A stretch of DNA of 64,000 nt from Allokutzneria multivorans (GCF_039537405.1 NZ_BAABAL010000026.1:219740-283739); one strand, 5' to 3'; positions 25,182-33,555 are shown, counted from the stretch's first letter. The notes: generated by a model from the sequence alone, not told the origin. Translations and numbers: made by a program.

Positions 25182-25769
25182 GTGAGTTCACCCCGGCGCA
25201 CCGCCACGCGCGGACGGATCGACAAGCGCGCGGCCATCCTCGACGCCGCCTTCACCGTCTTCGCGCGCCGCGGCTACGACCAGGCCTGCGTGCAGGAGAT
25301 TGCCGACGAAGCCGGTGTGGCCAAGCCGACCGTGTACAACCACCTCACCGACAAGGAAACCCTGTTCCGCCACGCGACCGAGACCGTCGCCGAGGCGGTG
25401 CGAACCGACAGCCTCGCCGTCGTCGAGCGCCTGCGTGAGCCCGGCGAGCTCCGTGCCGCTCTGGCGGACGTGGGCCTCGGCCTGCTGCGGATCTACTCGG
25501 ATGACCGCTCCCGCGCGCTGCGCCGGTTGACCGGGTCGGCGGGATGTTCGTGGGTCGATGAAGCGCTCGCCGACCGGTTCGCGCGGCTGTGCTTGACGGG
25601 GCGGCTCCGGCAGTGCGATCCGGCCGTGGCGGCGGAGCAGTTCCTCGCCCTGCTGACCGGACCGTGGGAGGGGCGGTCCCGAAAAGAGTCCACTGTGGAC
25701 ATCGAGGCGGTCGTCAACGCCGCGGTGGACACGTTCCTCCGGGCGTTCGGGATCGCGGCTCCCGGCTAG
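25182..25769 (+). CDS. TetR family transcriptional regulator
   Basis: 195 residues. HTH: RAAILDAAFTVFARRGYDQA, then EIADEAGVAKPTVYNHLTDK (about 16-57). GTG 25182 is chosen from the leaderless promoter; GTG 25176 is in frame. Contains GTCCACTGTGGAC (25688-25700), a recurrent palindrome in this window. The stop TAG lies in CTAG, after which element copy B begins, so the gene is intact. Divergent from the M6 protease operon, which may be its target. Confidence 0.85.
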   Translation: MSSPRRTATRGRIDKRAAILDAAFTVFARRGYDQACVQEIADEAGVAKPTVYNHLTDKETLFRHATETVAEAVRTDSLAVVERLREPGELRAALADVGLGLLRIYSDDRSRALRRLTGSAGCSWVDEALADRFARLCLTGRLRQCDPAVAAEQFLALLTGPWEGRSRKESTVDIEAVVNAAVDTFLRAFGIAAPG

Positions 25770-25978
25770 AGCCTGTCCTGCAAATGGTTGCGCTGTGTGT
25801 TCCGGTCACGGTGCCGCCGGCGTTGGGGTGTCTTCAAGACCCGCGAACCCCTCTGTTGATCATCGCTAACCGCCGCAATCCCTGCGGCCTTGCGGGGGTT
25901 TGCAGTCGTTGGAGACGGCGGGGATGCGGGTTGGGTGGTCTTGAAGACCGGGAAACCTGATGACTTACAGGACAGGGC
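25770..25978 (-). mobile_element. Miniature inverted-repeat element, copy B (209 bp)
   Basis: Reverse orientation relative to copy A (4051-4258), flanked by CTAG (25766-25769 and 25979-25982). Left end AGCCTGTCCTGCAAAT, right end (other strand) GCCCTGTCCTGTAAGT. The whole length aligns with copy A, including TTGATCATCGCTAACCGCCG and the GGTCTTGAAGACC boxes. The left end has two changes at its outermost bases, so it may be older or no longer mobile. Confidence 0.8.
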
Positions 25979-26154
25979 CTAGGAAACGATCGGCGTTCGC
26001 CCTTGCCCGAGCACGAGGGAAGGCCTCCCGCGCTCGGCGTGGATCACGACATCCGCGCCGGCGACCCGAGGAGGCCTTCGGTTCCTCACGCCAACGCGCC
26101 CCTGATCCCACCGGGCGGACTGGCTCGTCCGTCAGCTGGAGAACCCGGCCTGGG

Positions 26155-26466
26155 TCACCAGATCCGAGTCACCCGCCACGAGGGCCAGCTCATGTCATAG
26201 AAGTAGTTGGGCGGGCAGAAGGTCGCCGCCACGTTGGAGTAGCGCTCCCGGTCGACGACCACGATCTCCGCGCCGCCGACCGGACCGAGCCGGGTGCAGT
26301 TGATCGCGAGTTCCCACCAGGGGTAATCGCACTTGATGGTGACGCCGTACCTGCTCTGGGTGAGCCCCGAGCACGAGTACTGCGCCGACACCGACGCTGA
26401 CGCCGGGGATCCAGCGAGCACACAGCCCGCCACGACGAGTCCGGCCACCGCAACTCTGGAAAACAT
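26155..26466 (-). CDS. Small secreted Cys-containing protein
   Basis: 103 residues. Signal peptide to about PASAS (residue 25). The mature part of about 78 residues has four Cys (YSCSG, IKCDY, INCTR, TFCPP), probably two disulfides, and many aromatic residues. GAGGAG lies seven bases before ATG 26466. No family recognised. The upstream DNA is AT-rich. Confidence 0.7.
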   Translation of the reverse strand: MFSRVAVAGLVVAGCVLAGSPASASVSAQYSCSGLTQSRYGVTIKCDYPWWELAINCTRLGPVGGAEIVVVDRERYSNVAATFCPPNYFYDMSWPSWRVTRIW

Positions 26467-26825
26467 CCGCACACTCCTCACATTCGCTGAGAAACAATCG
26501 CGGCGCGCAGCGTAAGTGGCGACAGCGCCAGCGGCCATCACTTCACGCTCGAACAAATCACCAGGCGCAATGATCAATTTTCCGTAATCATTCAACAACA
26601 AGGAGCAGGAAATCGGCAAATAATCACGCGAGCCGAGTTGCTGCTGGTCAGCGAGGCCAGAACACCCAAGAAGTGAGCCGGAAAAACGGGCGAAGTCCCG
26701 TCGCACACCGGGATGAAGAATTTCCACGTTCCCCGGAGAGTGCCCGTTACGCAAATGCAACGAAGTTCTGGACGACTATCGCGGAAAGCAGGGCTCCGCA
26801 ATCGTGCTGAACTGGGCCGAGCTGA
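26467..26825. other. Noncoding AT-richer gap
   Basis: About 360 bases, clearly richer in A and T (for example 26560-26630). It holds the promoter of the small secreted protein. No open frame with convincing coding features on either strand. Confidence 0.4.
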
Positions 26826-27263
26826 CTAGATCAGCGCGAAGTGCCCCTTCAGCACCCTCCTCGTCGCGGCGAAGAGCATGCCGATGTTCACCGCTCTGGG
26901 GCAGACGACCACGACCACGAGGTCGGCACCGCGCTCGTCGCGGATGAACAGGTGCGTCAGGTTGGTGCTGTTGACCAGGACCTCCTGGAAGTAGCGCTCG
27001 GCGCTGGTGACGCCCCTGCGCTCCTTGAAGATGTCCTCGATCATCGTCACCGTGCGGCCCTGGAACAGCTCCAGCGTCGCTCCGGCGAGCAGGTCGAGCA
27101 CCTCCGACGGGTGGCTGTCGGTGGTCTCGCAGGCCATCAGCATGCCGGTCGCCATGTCCACGACACCGGTGGCCAGGCAGTCGGGGACCTCCTGCCGCAA
27201 GCGCCTGGCGACGGAGATCACCTGGTCGGACAGGGCGAGCTGGTTCTTTCCTGAGGTGTCCAC
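26826..27263 (-). CDS. Roadblock/LC7-like small protein, type B
   Basis: 145 residues from GTG 27263. The core CLATGVVDMATGMLMACETT (about 25-44) has the roadblock pattern of a strand, a turn with Gly-Met and another strand. A central helix (LDLLAGATLELFQ) and VNSTNLTHLFIRDERGADLV follow, with a C-terminal helix. It resembles the protein at 29721-30092 in order and spacing of these blocks (EDI...HLIRL...LFLYLVL...ANLA.AR). Such proteins usually modulate small GTPases in MglB/Cvn systems; no GTPase is encoded nearby. Second gene of a minus-strand pair. Confidence 0.6.
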   Translation of the reverse strand: MDTSGKNQLALSDQVISVARRLRQEVPDCLATGVVDMATGMLMACETTDSHPSEVLDLLAGATLELFQGRTVTMIEDIFKERRGVTSAERYFQEVLVNSTNLTHLFIRDERGADLVVVVVCPRAVNIGMLFAATRRVLKGHFALI

Positions 27264-27276
27264 AGTCCTCTTCTTC

Positions 27277-27666
27277 TCACTCGTGCTCGGGTGGGGGCGT
27301 GGCGGAGAGGATCGCGTCGATGCGCTCGATCGCGGATTGGGCCTGCTGGTGCAGTCGCTCGACGTCCAGTCCCTCATCGCCCAGCACGACCACCAGAGCC
27401 CGCCTGCCGACCGCGTACACGGCAGTGCAGCCACCGCTGCTGTGGACGACGGTCTGCCGCAGCGAGCCCTGCCGGGTCGCTTCGGCGGTCCTGCGGGCGA
27501 GGCCGAGACCGGCGGCGGCGAGCGCGGAGAGACCGCCAGGGTCGATCCCGTCGGCGGTGTCCGCCAGGATGAGCAGGCCGTCCGCCGTGCCGAGCACCGT
27601 GTCGGTGATCCCGGCGACCTGCTCCCGCAGGGCGCGCAACTCGGCGGTCAGCGCCTCGTGCTTCAC
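27277..27666 (-). CDS. Roadblock/LC7 domain protein, type A
   Basis: 129 residues. GTG 27666 is preceded by AAGGAG at six bases. Core: LREQVAGITDTVLGTADGLL (about 12-31), DPGGLSALAAAGLGLARRTA, QTVVHSSGGCTAVYAVGRRA and LVVVLGDEGLDVERL, the fold of GTPase-modulating roadblock proteins. Clearly homologous to the protein at 29284-29700 through its whole length (shared SSGG-AVYAVGR-AL-VVLGD-GL). First gene of the minus-strand set, 13 bases before the type-B gene. Confidence 0.8.
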   Translation of the reverse strand: MKHEALTAELRALREQVAGITDTVLGTADGLLILADTADGIDPGGLSALAAAGLGLARRTAEATRQGSLRQTVVHSSGGCTAVYAVGRRALVVVLGDEGLDVERLHQQAQSAIERIDAILSATPPPEHE

Positions 27667-28387
27667 ACGGTTCTCCTTCCCGGTTCGACCGCGGTTCGAT
27701 CCGTCCCCGACGTGAGCGGCCGGACGGGCGGCAGACTCTATGCCGGGAGTGTCCGCTCGACCACGTGCCGTTATCCGCACGTCCCGTCTTCGTTACCTGA
27801 CCCGAGTGCGTTTTCCGTACCAGGGAAAGGATTTCCGCGACCCGGGCGCAGCACGACGGTGCCGCTCAGGCCTGGTGCGAGGCGCTCGGAGCGCGACCGC
27901 GGGGCTATCCGATAAACGAAGCTGCCGGACACGGAAACGCTTGCACAGCAAGGAAAATCCACACTCCGCACCCGTGGCGGCCGACCGACGACGGCGACAT
28001 GTTGGTTTGTAGCCCACAAAACTCGGCGCGGCGTCCCGGGCGCGAGGAGCACCACCCGGCGGAGCCCGCCGCGCCAGCACGGCTCGGAGCGGTACCCCAG
28101 CCGGTTGCCTGTGGTCACGGCCCCCGCTTCGGCACCGCCCGCAGAAGAAATCGCCAACCCGCTCGATCAACGGAAATTCACGAACATTCGGGAGACACCC
28201 GAGAAATCTCCGACAAAAGCGAACTCGTTACCAGAAAAGAAAACTTTCACCCGACCGTGCAAGGCCTCACCCGGTGACCGGCAAGAAGTAACGCGGGCGG
28301 CAGTGCCTTCGATGAGGGGGAGAAACTCGAATCAGCGACAAGTTCTCCCACCGCCTTTTCCGGTACCGAGTCCCCCACGGAGCGCCC
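27667..28387. promoter_or_regulatory. Long divergent noncoding region between roadblock gene sets
   Basis: About 720 bases with no convincing gene. The part 28140-28260 is rich in A (for example ACCAGAAAAGAAAACTTTCA), unlike the rest of the window. It must contain promoters for both divergent sets and probably long leaders. Confidence 0.45.
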
Positions 28388-28469
28388 CCTGAAACGCGAC
28401 CACCGAGCCGCGTGCGACGTCCTCGCACGTGCCCTGGCGCAGTGCCACGCTGATCGCGTCACCGCGACG

Positions 28470-29294
28470 GTGCGCGTCGTCGGCAACCCCGGTGGCCTTT
28501 TCCACCTGCGCGAGGGCGCGGTGATCGCGGTGGAGAGCCCCGGGTCCCCGGGAGCGGAAGCACTGCTGCTGCGCTCGGGCAGGGTCAGCGAACAGGACTG
28601 GACCGCGGCGCTGAGCGAGGGCACCGGAAGGCGGTCGCACCAGGCGACGCTGATCGCCCGTGGCACCATCGGAGCCCGCGAACTCCAGGCGCTGATCACG
28701 GTGGCCGTGCACGACGGGGCGTTCGCCACCGCTGCTGGCGAGGTCGAGGACCACATCGTCGACAGCCCCCTTGACGTGCTGCTGAGCGCCGCCGACGGGG
28801 TGGCCCCCGACCTGCTGGTCCTGGAAACGACTCGGCGGCTGGACGCGCTCGCCGCGATGCCCTTCCCGTTGTCGCCCTTCCGCGAACGCGTGGTGCCGGG
28901 GAGCGAGGCGCTCGCGCGCGCCCTGACCGATCAGCGGCGCAGGATCCTCGACAACGCCACCGGCAGGCGCACCGCGCGCGACATCGCCTTCGTGATCAGC
29001 AGGGGCGTCTACCCGATCACCGTCGAGATCTCCCGGATGCTCACCGAGGGCCTGCTGGAGATCGCCTCCGACGAGGCCTCCTTCGGCTCGGTCAACTGGG
29101 GCCACACGTCGCTGCGCCCCCGTGCGCGACCGGAGCGCGCCGCCTCTCCGGACATCGACCAGGGACCGCTGCCCGCCCGCCACCGGGAAAGGGAGGGAGC
29201 CGATTCCCGGAAACGCACGAGGCCATCGCGGTGGCCCGCTCCGCCAGAGGTGCTCGACCTTTCCGGAACAGAGGGGAAGAACAGTGGACTATGA
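28470..29294 (+). CDS. Protein of the roadblock locus, possible DUF4388-like; start unclear
   Basis: 274 residues from GTG 28470. The frame continues upstream with protein-like sequence (LKRDHRAACDVLARALAQCH, then ADRVTAT) but has no ATG or GTG after the stop at 28275. CTG 28388 with ACGGAG eight bases before it would give about 301 residues. Blocks: GNPGGLFHLREGAVIAVESP near the N-terminus, as in DUF4388/PATAN proteins, then DWTAALSEG, LLVLETTRRLDALAAMPFPL, and a possible winged helix at TARDIAFVISRGVYPITVEI. The C-terminal 60 residues are disordered and charged. The 3' end overlaps the next gene by 11 bases. Confidence 0.65.
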   Translation: MRVVGNPGGLFHLREGAVIAVESPGSPGAEALLLRSGRVSEQDWTAALSEGTGRRSHQATLIARGTIGARELQALITVAVHDGAFATAAGEVEDHIVDSPLDVLLSAADGVAPDLLVLETTRRLDALAAMPFPLSPFRERVVPGSEALARALTDQRRRILDNATGRRTARDIAFVISRGVYPITVEISRMLTEGLLEIASDEASFGSVNWGHTSLRPRARPERAASPDIDQGPLPARHREREGADSRKRTRPSRWPAPPEVLDLSGTEGKNSGL

Positions 29295-29700
29295 GGCACT
29301 GGCCGCCGAACTGCGCAGTCTCCGGGAAACGGTGGCCGGGGTCACCGACATCGTTCTGGCGGGTGTCGACGGAATACCCATCTTCGCCGACGCCGGGGCA
29401 GGAGTCGATCCGGCGAACGTCTCCGCGCTCGCCGCCGCCGACCTCGGCGTCGCGCGCCAGGCGGTCGAGGTGATCGGGCACGGCGCGCTGAGCCAGACCG
29501 TGGTGTTCAGCAGCGGCGGCTACATGGCCGTGTACGCCGTCGGCCGGACCGCGCTGATGGTCGTGCTCGGCGACAAGGGGCTGAACCTCGGTCGCCTGCT
29601 CCACGAGGCCCAGCCCGTCATCGCGCGGATCAGCTCGGTCCTGACCGCGCAGCCCAGCCCGACTCCCAAAGCACGTCGCAGAACCCAGACCACCAGTTGA
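29284..29700 (+). CDS. Roadblock/LC7 domain protein, type A (paralogue)
   Basis: 138 residues from GTG 29284, preceded by GAGGGGAAG. Homologous to the 27277-27666 protein over its full length: LRETVAGVTDIVLAGVDGIP, NVSALAAADLGVARQAVEVI, QTVVFSSGGYMAVYAVGRTA, MVVLGDKGLNLGRL. A basic tail (PTPKARRRTQTTS) is unique to this copy. Probably dimerises, perhaps with the other type-A protein. Second gene of the plus-strand set. Confidence 0.82.
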   Translation: MDYEALAAELRSLRETVAGVTDIVLAGVDGIPIFADAGAGVDPANVSALAAADLGVARQAVEVIGHGALSQTVVFSSGGYMAVYAVGRTALMVVLGDKGLNLGRLLHEAQPVIARISSVLTAQPSPTPKARRRTQTTS

Positions 29701-29720
29701 GGCAAAGGAAGTGGTACGAG

Positions 29721-30092
29721 ATGAACATCGATACGGCGTTGAAAGAGGCCATGTCCATCGCGGGCGCGGTCGGTGTCGCGTTGGTCGACTACGACAGCGG
29801 GATGTCGCTCGGCACCAGCGGTGGCGGTGACTGGCTCAACCTGGACCTCGCGGCGGCGGGCAACACCGAGGTCGTCCGCTCGAAGATGCGGGTGATGTCC
29901 ACGCTCGCGCTCAACGACAGCATCGAGGACATCCTGATCACGCTGCACCGCCAGTACCACCTGATCCGGCTGATCGACACCGCGAAGTCCAGGACCTCGC
30001 TGTTCCTGTACCTGGTGCTGGAGCGGGAGTCGGCGAACCTCGCGCTGGCCAGGCACCACCTCAAGCGCATCGAGAGCGAGCTGCAGGTCTAG
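29721..30092 (+). CDS. Roadblock/LC7-like small protein, type B (paralogue)
   Basis: 123 residues from ATG 29721 (AAAGGAAG upstream). Core: AMSIAGAVGVALVDYDSGMS (about 9-28), DSIEDILITLHRQYHLIRLI and LFLYLVLERESANLALARHH. Shares order of elements with the 26826-27263 protein. Third gene of the plus-strand set; its stop overlaps the convergent FKBP gene by four bases. Partner GTPase not found in this window. Confidence 0.65.
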   Translation: MNIDTALKEAMSIAGAVGVALVDYDSGMSLGTSGGGDWLNLDLAAAGNTEVVRSKMRVMSTLALNDSIEDILITLHRQYHLIRLIDTAKSRTSLFLYLVLERESANLALARHHLKRIESELQV

Positions 30093-30664
30093 CCGGCCTG
30101 GGCGATGTGCAGGACGAACACCAGGGTCTCGTCGGCCTTGACCTCCCGTTGCCCGCGCTGGCCGAAGCCCTTCGCGGGCGGGACGACGAGCACGCGGTAC
30201 CCGCCGGTGCTCATTCCGGTCACGCCGTCGTGCCAACCGGGAACGCCGGTGCCGTCGCCGACGACGAAGGGCACGGGTTCGCCGCCGAAGGTGCTCTCCA
30301 CCTCGCGGCGGTCGGACCAGGTGGCCAGCGCGTAGTGCATCCGGACAGGGGTGCCGCGGCCGACCGAGGTGCCCGCGCCGCGAACGAGGTCTTTGGTGAC
30401 GAGCTCGGCCGGCGGAGCGCAGCCGGTGGGCAGCGCGATGCTGGGGCGCTGGGAACCGTTGAGCCGCACGGAGATCTCCGCCGTGGAGCACACGGGACCG
30501 GCCGGGGTGATCGGCGTGGCCTTCGCGAGGGGGACCGTCGGCCCAGGAGCCGGGCGGGTCGTACCGAGACTCGCTCCACCGTCGGGCAGCTCCGAGGGCC
30601 TTTCGCCCGGAGGGGCGCAACCGGCCAGCAGGAGCGCGAGCAGCACGAAGCCCGGCGCCGTCAC
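30089..30664 (-). CDS. FKBP-type peptidyl-prolyl isomerase lipoprotein (1)
   Basis: 191 residues from GTG 30664; lipobox LLLAGC at about 11-16. The FKBP domain is C-terminal: TPVRMHYALATWSDRREVES, PGWHDGVTGMSTGGYRVLVV and PPAKGFGQRGQ, ending DETLVFVLHI. An extracytoplasmic folding helper. ATG 30712 is an in-frame alternative inside the preceding gene and gives a more basic signal. The GTG lies in the loop of a strong hairpin (30651-30679). A paralogue of the next FKBP gene. Confidence 0.8.
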   Translation of the reverse strand: MTAPGFVLLALLLAGCAPPGERPSELPDGGASLGTTRPAPGPTVPLAKATPITPAGPVCSTAEISVRLNGSQRPSIALPTGCAPPAELVTKDLVRGAGTSVGRGTPVRMHYALATWSDRREVESTFGGEPVPFVVGDGTGVPGWHDGVTGMSTGGYRVLVVPPAKGFGQRGQREVKADETLVFVLHIAQAG

Positions 30665-30679
30665 ACGGACGGCGCCGGG
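30651..30679 (-). terminator. Strong hairpin over the start of FKBP gene 1
   Basis: CCCGGCGCCGTC-CGTGT-GACGGCGCCGGG on the minus strand: perfect 12-bp stem and five-base loop. It begins 11 bases after the stop of FKBP gene 2 and has no T-tract. The loop contains the GTG proposed as start of FKBP gene 1, so it may both end transcription of gene 2 and limit translation of gene 1. Confidence 0.6.
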
Positions 30680-30689
30680 CTCGTGGGAA

Positions 30690-31280
30690 TTACGCGCCGA
30701 CCTTGATGGCATCGACGACGAACACGAGGGTCTCGTTGCCCTTGATGTTGCCCTTGCCCGCGGCCTTGTAGCCCTTGGCGGGCGGGACGACGAGCAGGCG
30801 GCGGCCGCCCTGCTTCATCCCGGGAAGACCCTCGACCCAACCGTCGATGAGCGCGCCCTTCTCCAGCGGCGTCTCGAGCGGGGCGCTGCCGAAGGAGGCC
30901 TGGTTCTCGCTCTTGGTCGACCAGGTGTAGAGCGCGTAGTGCATCTGCAGCTCGTCACCCAGCTTGATCGCGGGGCCGGTACCGGGGATCAGGTCCTTGG
31001 TCAGCAGCTCGGCGGGCGGGGCGCAGTCCGCCGGGATGGTGACGGTGGGCTTCTGCCCGGCCGCCCCGGTCACGACGACCTTGTCGACGGCGCACGGCGG
31101 CCCGGCCGGGACGGACACGGTGGCCGCGGTGGTCGTGGCCGGCGCCGCCGAGGACGGGGCGGACTGGCTCACGTTCGCGCCGCCGTCGGGCAGGTCGGAG
31201 GGGCGCTCGCTGGGCGTGCAGCCCGTCACCGCGAGGACGGTGCTGATCAGGATTGCGGTCATCGCCGCGGTCTTCCGCAT
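30690..31280 (-). CDS. FKBP-type peptidyl-prolyl isomerase lipoprotein (2)
   Basis: 196 residues from ATG 31280. Lipobox LAVTGC (Cys about 21), then a Ser/Ala/Thr linker of about 40 residues. FKBP domain: DELQMHYALYTWSTKSENQA, GWVEGLPGMKQGGRRLLVVP, PAKGYKAAGKG, NETLVFVVDAI. About half of the positions match FKBP 1 by eye. Membrane-anchored foldase. Confidence 0.87.
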   Translation of the reverse strand: MRKTAAMTAILISTVLAVTGCTPSERPSDLPDGGANVSQSAPSSAAPATTTAATVSVPAGPPCAVDKVVVTGAAGQKPTVTIPADCAPPAELLTKDLIPGTGPAIKLGDELQMHYALYTWSTKSENQASFGSAPLETPLEKGALIDGWVEGLPGMKQGGRRLLVVPPAKGYKAAGKGNIKGNETLVFVVDAIKVGA

Positions 31281-31315
31281 GGCGGAAAGCCTAATCGGAG
31301 CGGTCGGGGCGGGCG

Positions 31316-33541
31316 TCACCGGCAACCCTGCGCGGCGAACAGCGCGTCGGCGCGGCGCAGGTCGGCGGCGGCCCGCTCGTCCTCGCCGAGCACGAGCCTG
31401 CCGTTGCCGACCTCGCGCAACGCGCCGGCCTGGCTCCACGTGTCGCCGAAGCGCTCGAAGGTGACGCAGGCGCGGTCGTACTGCTCGACGGCTTCGGCGT
31501 GGCGGTCCAGTTCGACCAGCACGAACCCTAGGCGCAGGCGGGTCCGCGCCGCACCGCGGTCGTCACCGTGCCCGTCGAAGAGGGTCAGCGCGTGCCGTTG
31601 CAGCTCAAGGCCTCGCGCGGGTTCGCCCAGTTTCGCCAGCACGACGCCGAGCCTGCTGGAGCACACGGCGTGCTGCCACCAGTCGCCGCGCAGCGACACG
31701 GCGCGCGCGAGCGCTTGCCGGGCCGCGTCGGGGCGGTTCAGCGCGAGCAGCGCGCGGCCGAGGCAGTCCAGCGCGGCGACCTCGGCACCGGCGATCGTGT
31801 CGCCGTGGGCGAGGCCCGCGGCGGTCTCGGCGAGCTCGCGCGCGGTGTCCGGCTGCCCGGTTTTGGCCGCTGCCAAGGAAAGCGCGGCCAACGCGTGCGC
31901 CTTGTCCTCGGTGTCCTGTTGCAGCTGCGCCTGTTCGAGCGCGAGCTGAGCGAGCGTGCGCAGGTCCGGCCACGCGCACCGCAGCCGGTAGTACCAGCTG
32001 ATCTGGCGCAGCAGTCCGACGAGCCCCCAGCCGGGGTCGAGGTGGCAGCCCTTCTCGGCGGCGGCCAGGATCGCGGTCCGTTCGGCGTCGAGCCAGCGCA
32101 CCGCCTCGCGGATCCCGCCGAAGGCCGATTCGCGGTCGTGCTGGGCGGTCGGGTCGAGCCAGCCCGCGGCGTCGGCGGCGGTCTCCAGCAGCGCGTGCAG
32201 CAGGCGCAGCTCGACCTCCTGCCGCGCGGGCTCGTCCTGTTCGGCCCGGGAGCGCGCGAAACCGCGGACGAGGACGTGCATCCGCGAACGCCCCTCCGTC
32301 GCGGCCGGACGCAGGAATCCGGCTCTGTGAAGCCGATCCAGCTCGCGCCGCACCGAGCGGAGCGACTCGCCGAGCGCCACGGCGGCGGTCTCGACGGTGA
32401 AGCAGCCGCCGGGCGCGAGGGCCAGACGGCGCAGCAGCCTGCGGGCGGGTTCGTCGAGCTGCCGGTAGGACACCTCCAGCACGCCGCGCACGGCACGGCT
32501 GTCGACGGGCAGCCACGCGTGCCGCGCGTGCTCGCGTTCGAGTTCGGTGACGGCGTCGGCGAGCAGTCCGCCGGGCCAGTCGACGAGGCGGGCGGCGGCG
32601 ATGCGCAGTGCCAGGGGCCAGCGGTCGCACAGCGCGGCCATCCTGCGCGCGGCTGCCGGTTCGGCGTCGACCCTGCTCCTGCCGAGCACGGCGGCGACCA
32701 GGTCGACGGCGTCGTCCTCGGTGAGCGGGCCGATCCGGCAGCGGTGCACGGCGCGCGCGGTGTCCAGGCCGTGCAGCGGACCTCGGCTGGTGACCAGCAG
32801 CGCGGAGCCGGGCGAGGAGGCCAGCAGCGGCAGCGCCTGGTCCTCGTGCGCGGCGCCGTCGATCACCACGAGCATCCGCCGCGTAGCGAGTACCGCCCGG
32901 TACAGAGACCCGAGTTCGTCCACGTCGGACGGCAGGGCGCGGTCGGCGATCCCGCAGGCGCGCAACGCTTTGCGCATCGCCTCGGTCGGGTTCGGGTCGC
33001 ACAGGTCGAGCAGGATCGCGCCGTCGGGGAAGTCGGCAGCGGCCTCCGTCGCGGCCCGCGCGGCGAGGCTGGACTTGCCTGCCCCGGGTGGTCCGCTGAG
33101 CACCACGAGCGCGCCGCCGGTGAGCACCTCGCGCAGCCGCTCCAGCTCCGCCAGCCTGCCGACGAAGTCCGCGGGCGCCGGGGGCACTGCGGCCGAGGGC
33201 GCCGGTACGGGTGCCGGTCCCGCCGGAGCGGTGTCGCGCTCGGCGACGGCGTGGCGCTGCTCGGCCAGCTCCGCCAGGTCGGCGGCCGCCCGCTCCCGCA
33301 GCGCGGCGAGCGAGGCGGCGATCGCGCCGTCGGTGTCGCCGACGGCCGCGGCGAAGCGCGGCAGCAGGTTCTCCGGGATCATCCGGCGGCCGCGCTCGTA
33401 GTCGGCGAGCGCGCTGTGCGCGTTGAGGCCGATGCTCCTGGCCAGCCCGCGCAGCGACAGGCCGGAGTCCGTCCGCAGCCTGCGCAAGGCGGCACCGAGC
33501 TCCACCAGGGACGTGTCGTCCTGGAAGGAACCGCTGATCAT
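31316..33541 (-). CDS. STAND regulator: XRE helix-turn-helix, NB-ARC ATPase, TPR repeats
   Basis: 741 residues from ATG 33541. N-terminal XRE HTH (LRTDSGLSLRGLARSIGLNA, then HSALADYERGRRMIP, about 22-58). NB-ARC: Walker A LSGPPGAGKSSLAARAA (about 153-169), Walker B MLVVIDGAA (about 222-230), and a GxP-type RWPLALRIAA (about 310). A winged helix follows, then about 350 residues of TPR-like repeats. Signal-dependent transcription regulator of the actinobacterial AfsR/GcvA-like STAND class, here without a BTAD domain. Target genes unknown. Confidence 0.85.
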   Translation of the reverse strand: MISGSFQDDTSLVELGAALRRLRTDSGLSLRGLARSIGLNAHSALADYERGRRMIPENLLPRFAAAVGDTDGAIAASLAALRERAAADLAELAEQRHAVAERDTAPAGPAPVPAPSAAVPPAPADFVGRLAELERLREVLTGGALVVLSGPPGAGKSSLAARAATEAAADFPDGAILLDLCDPNPTEAMRKALRACGIADRALPSDVDELGSLYRAVLATRRMLVVIDGAAHEDQALPLLASSPGSALLVTSRGPLHGLDTARAVHRCRIGPLTEDDAVDLVAAVLGRSRVDAEPAAARRMAALCDRWPLALRIAAARLVDWPGGLLADAVTELEREHARHAWLPVDSRAVRGVLEVSYRQLDEPARRLLRRLALAPGGCFTVETAAVALGESLRSVRRELDRLHRAGFLRPAATEGRSRMHVLVRGFARSRAEQDEPARQEVELRLLHALLETAADAAGWLDPTAQHDRESAFGGIREAVRWLDAERTAILAAAEKGCHLDPGWGLVGLLRQISWYYRLRCAWPDLRTLAQLALEQAQLQQDTEDKAHALAALSLAAAKTGQPDTARELAETAAGLAHGDTIAGAEVAALDCLGRALLALNRPDAARQALARAVSLRGDWWQHAVCSSRLGVVLAKLGEPARGLELQRHALTLFDGHGDDRGAARTRLRLGFVLVELDRHAEAVEQYDRACVTFERFGDTWSQAGALREVGNGRLVLGEDERAAADLRRADALFAAQGCR

Positions 33542-33555
33542 GTCACTCCAGGCGT

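Noticed and set aside
23266..25191. Minus-strand frame of 641 codons overlapping the M6 protease
   Set aside because: Alternative frame of the same strand rich in Arg/Gly/Ala; the protease frame carries the zinc motif and signal peptide.
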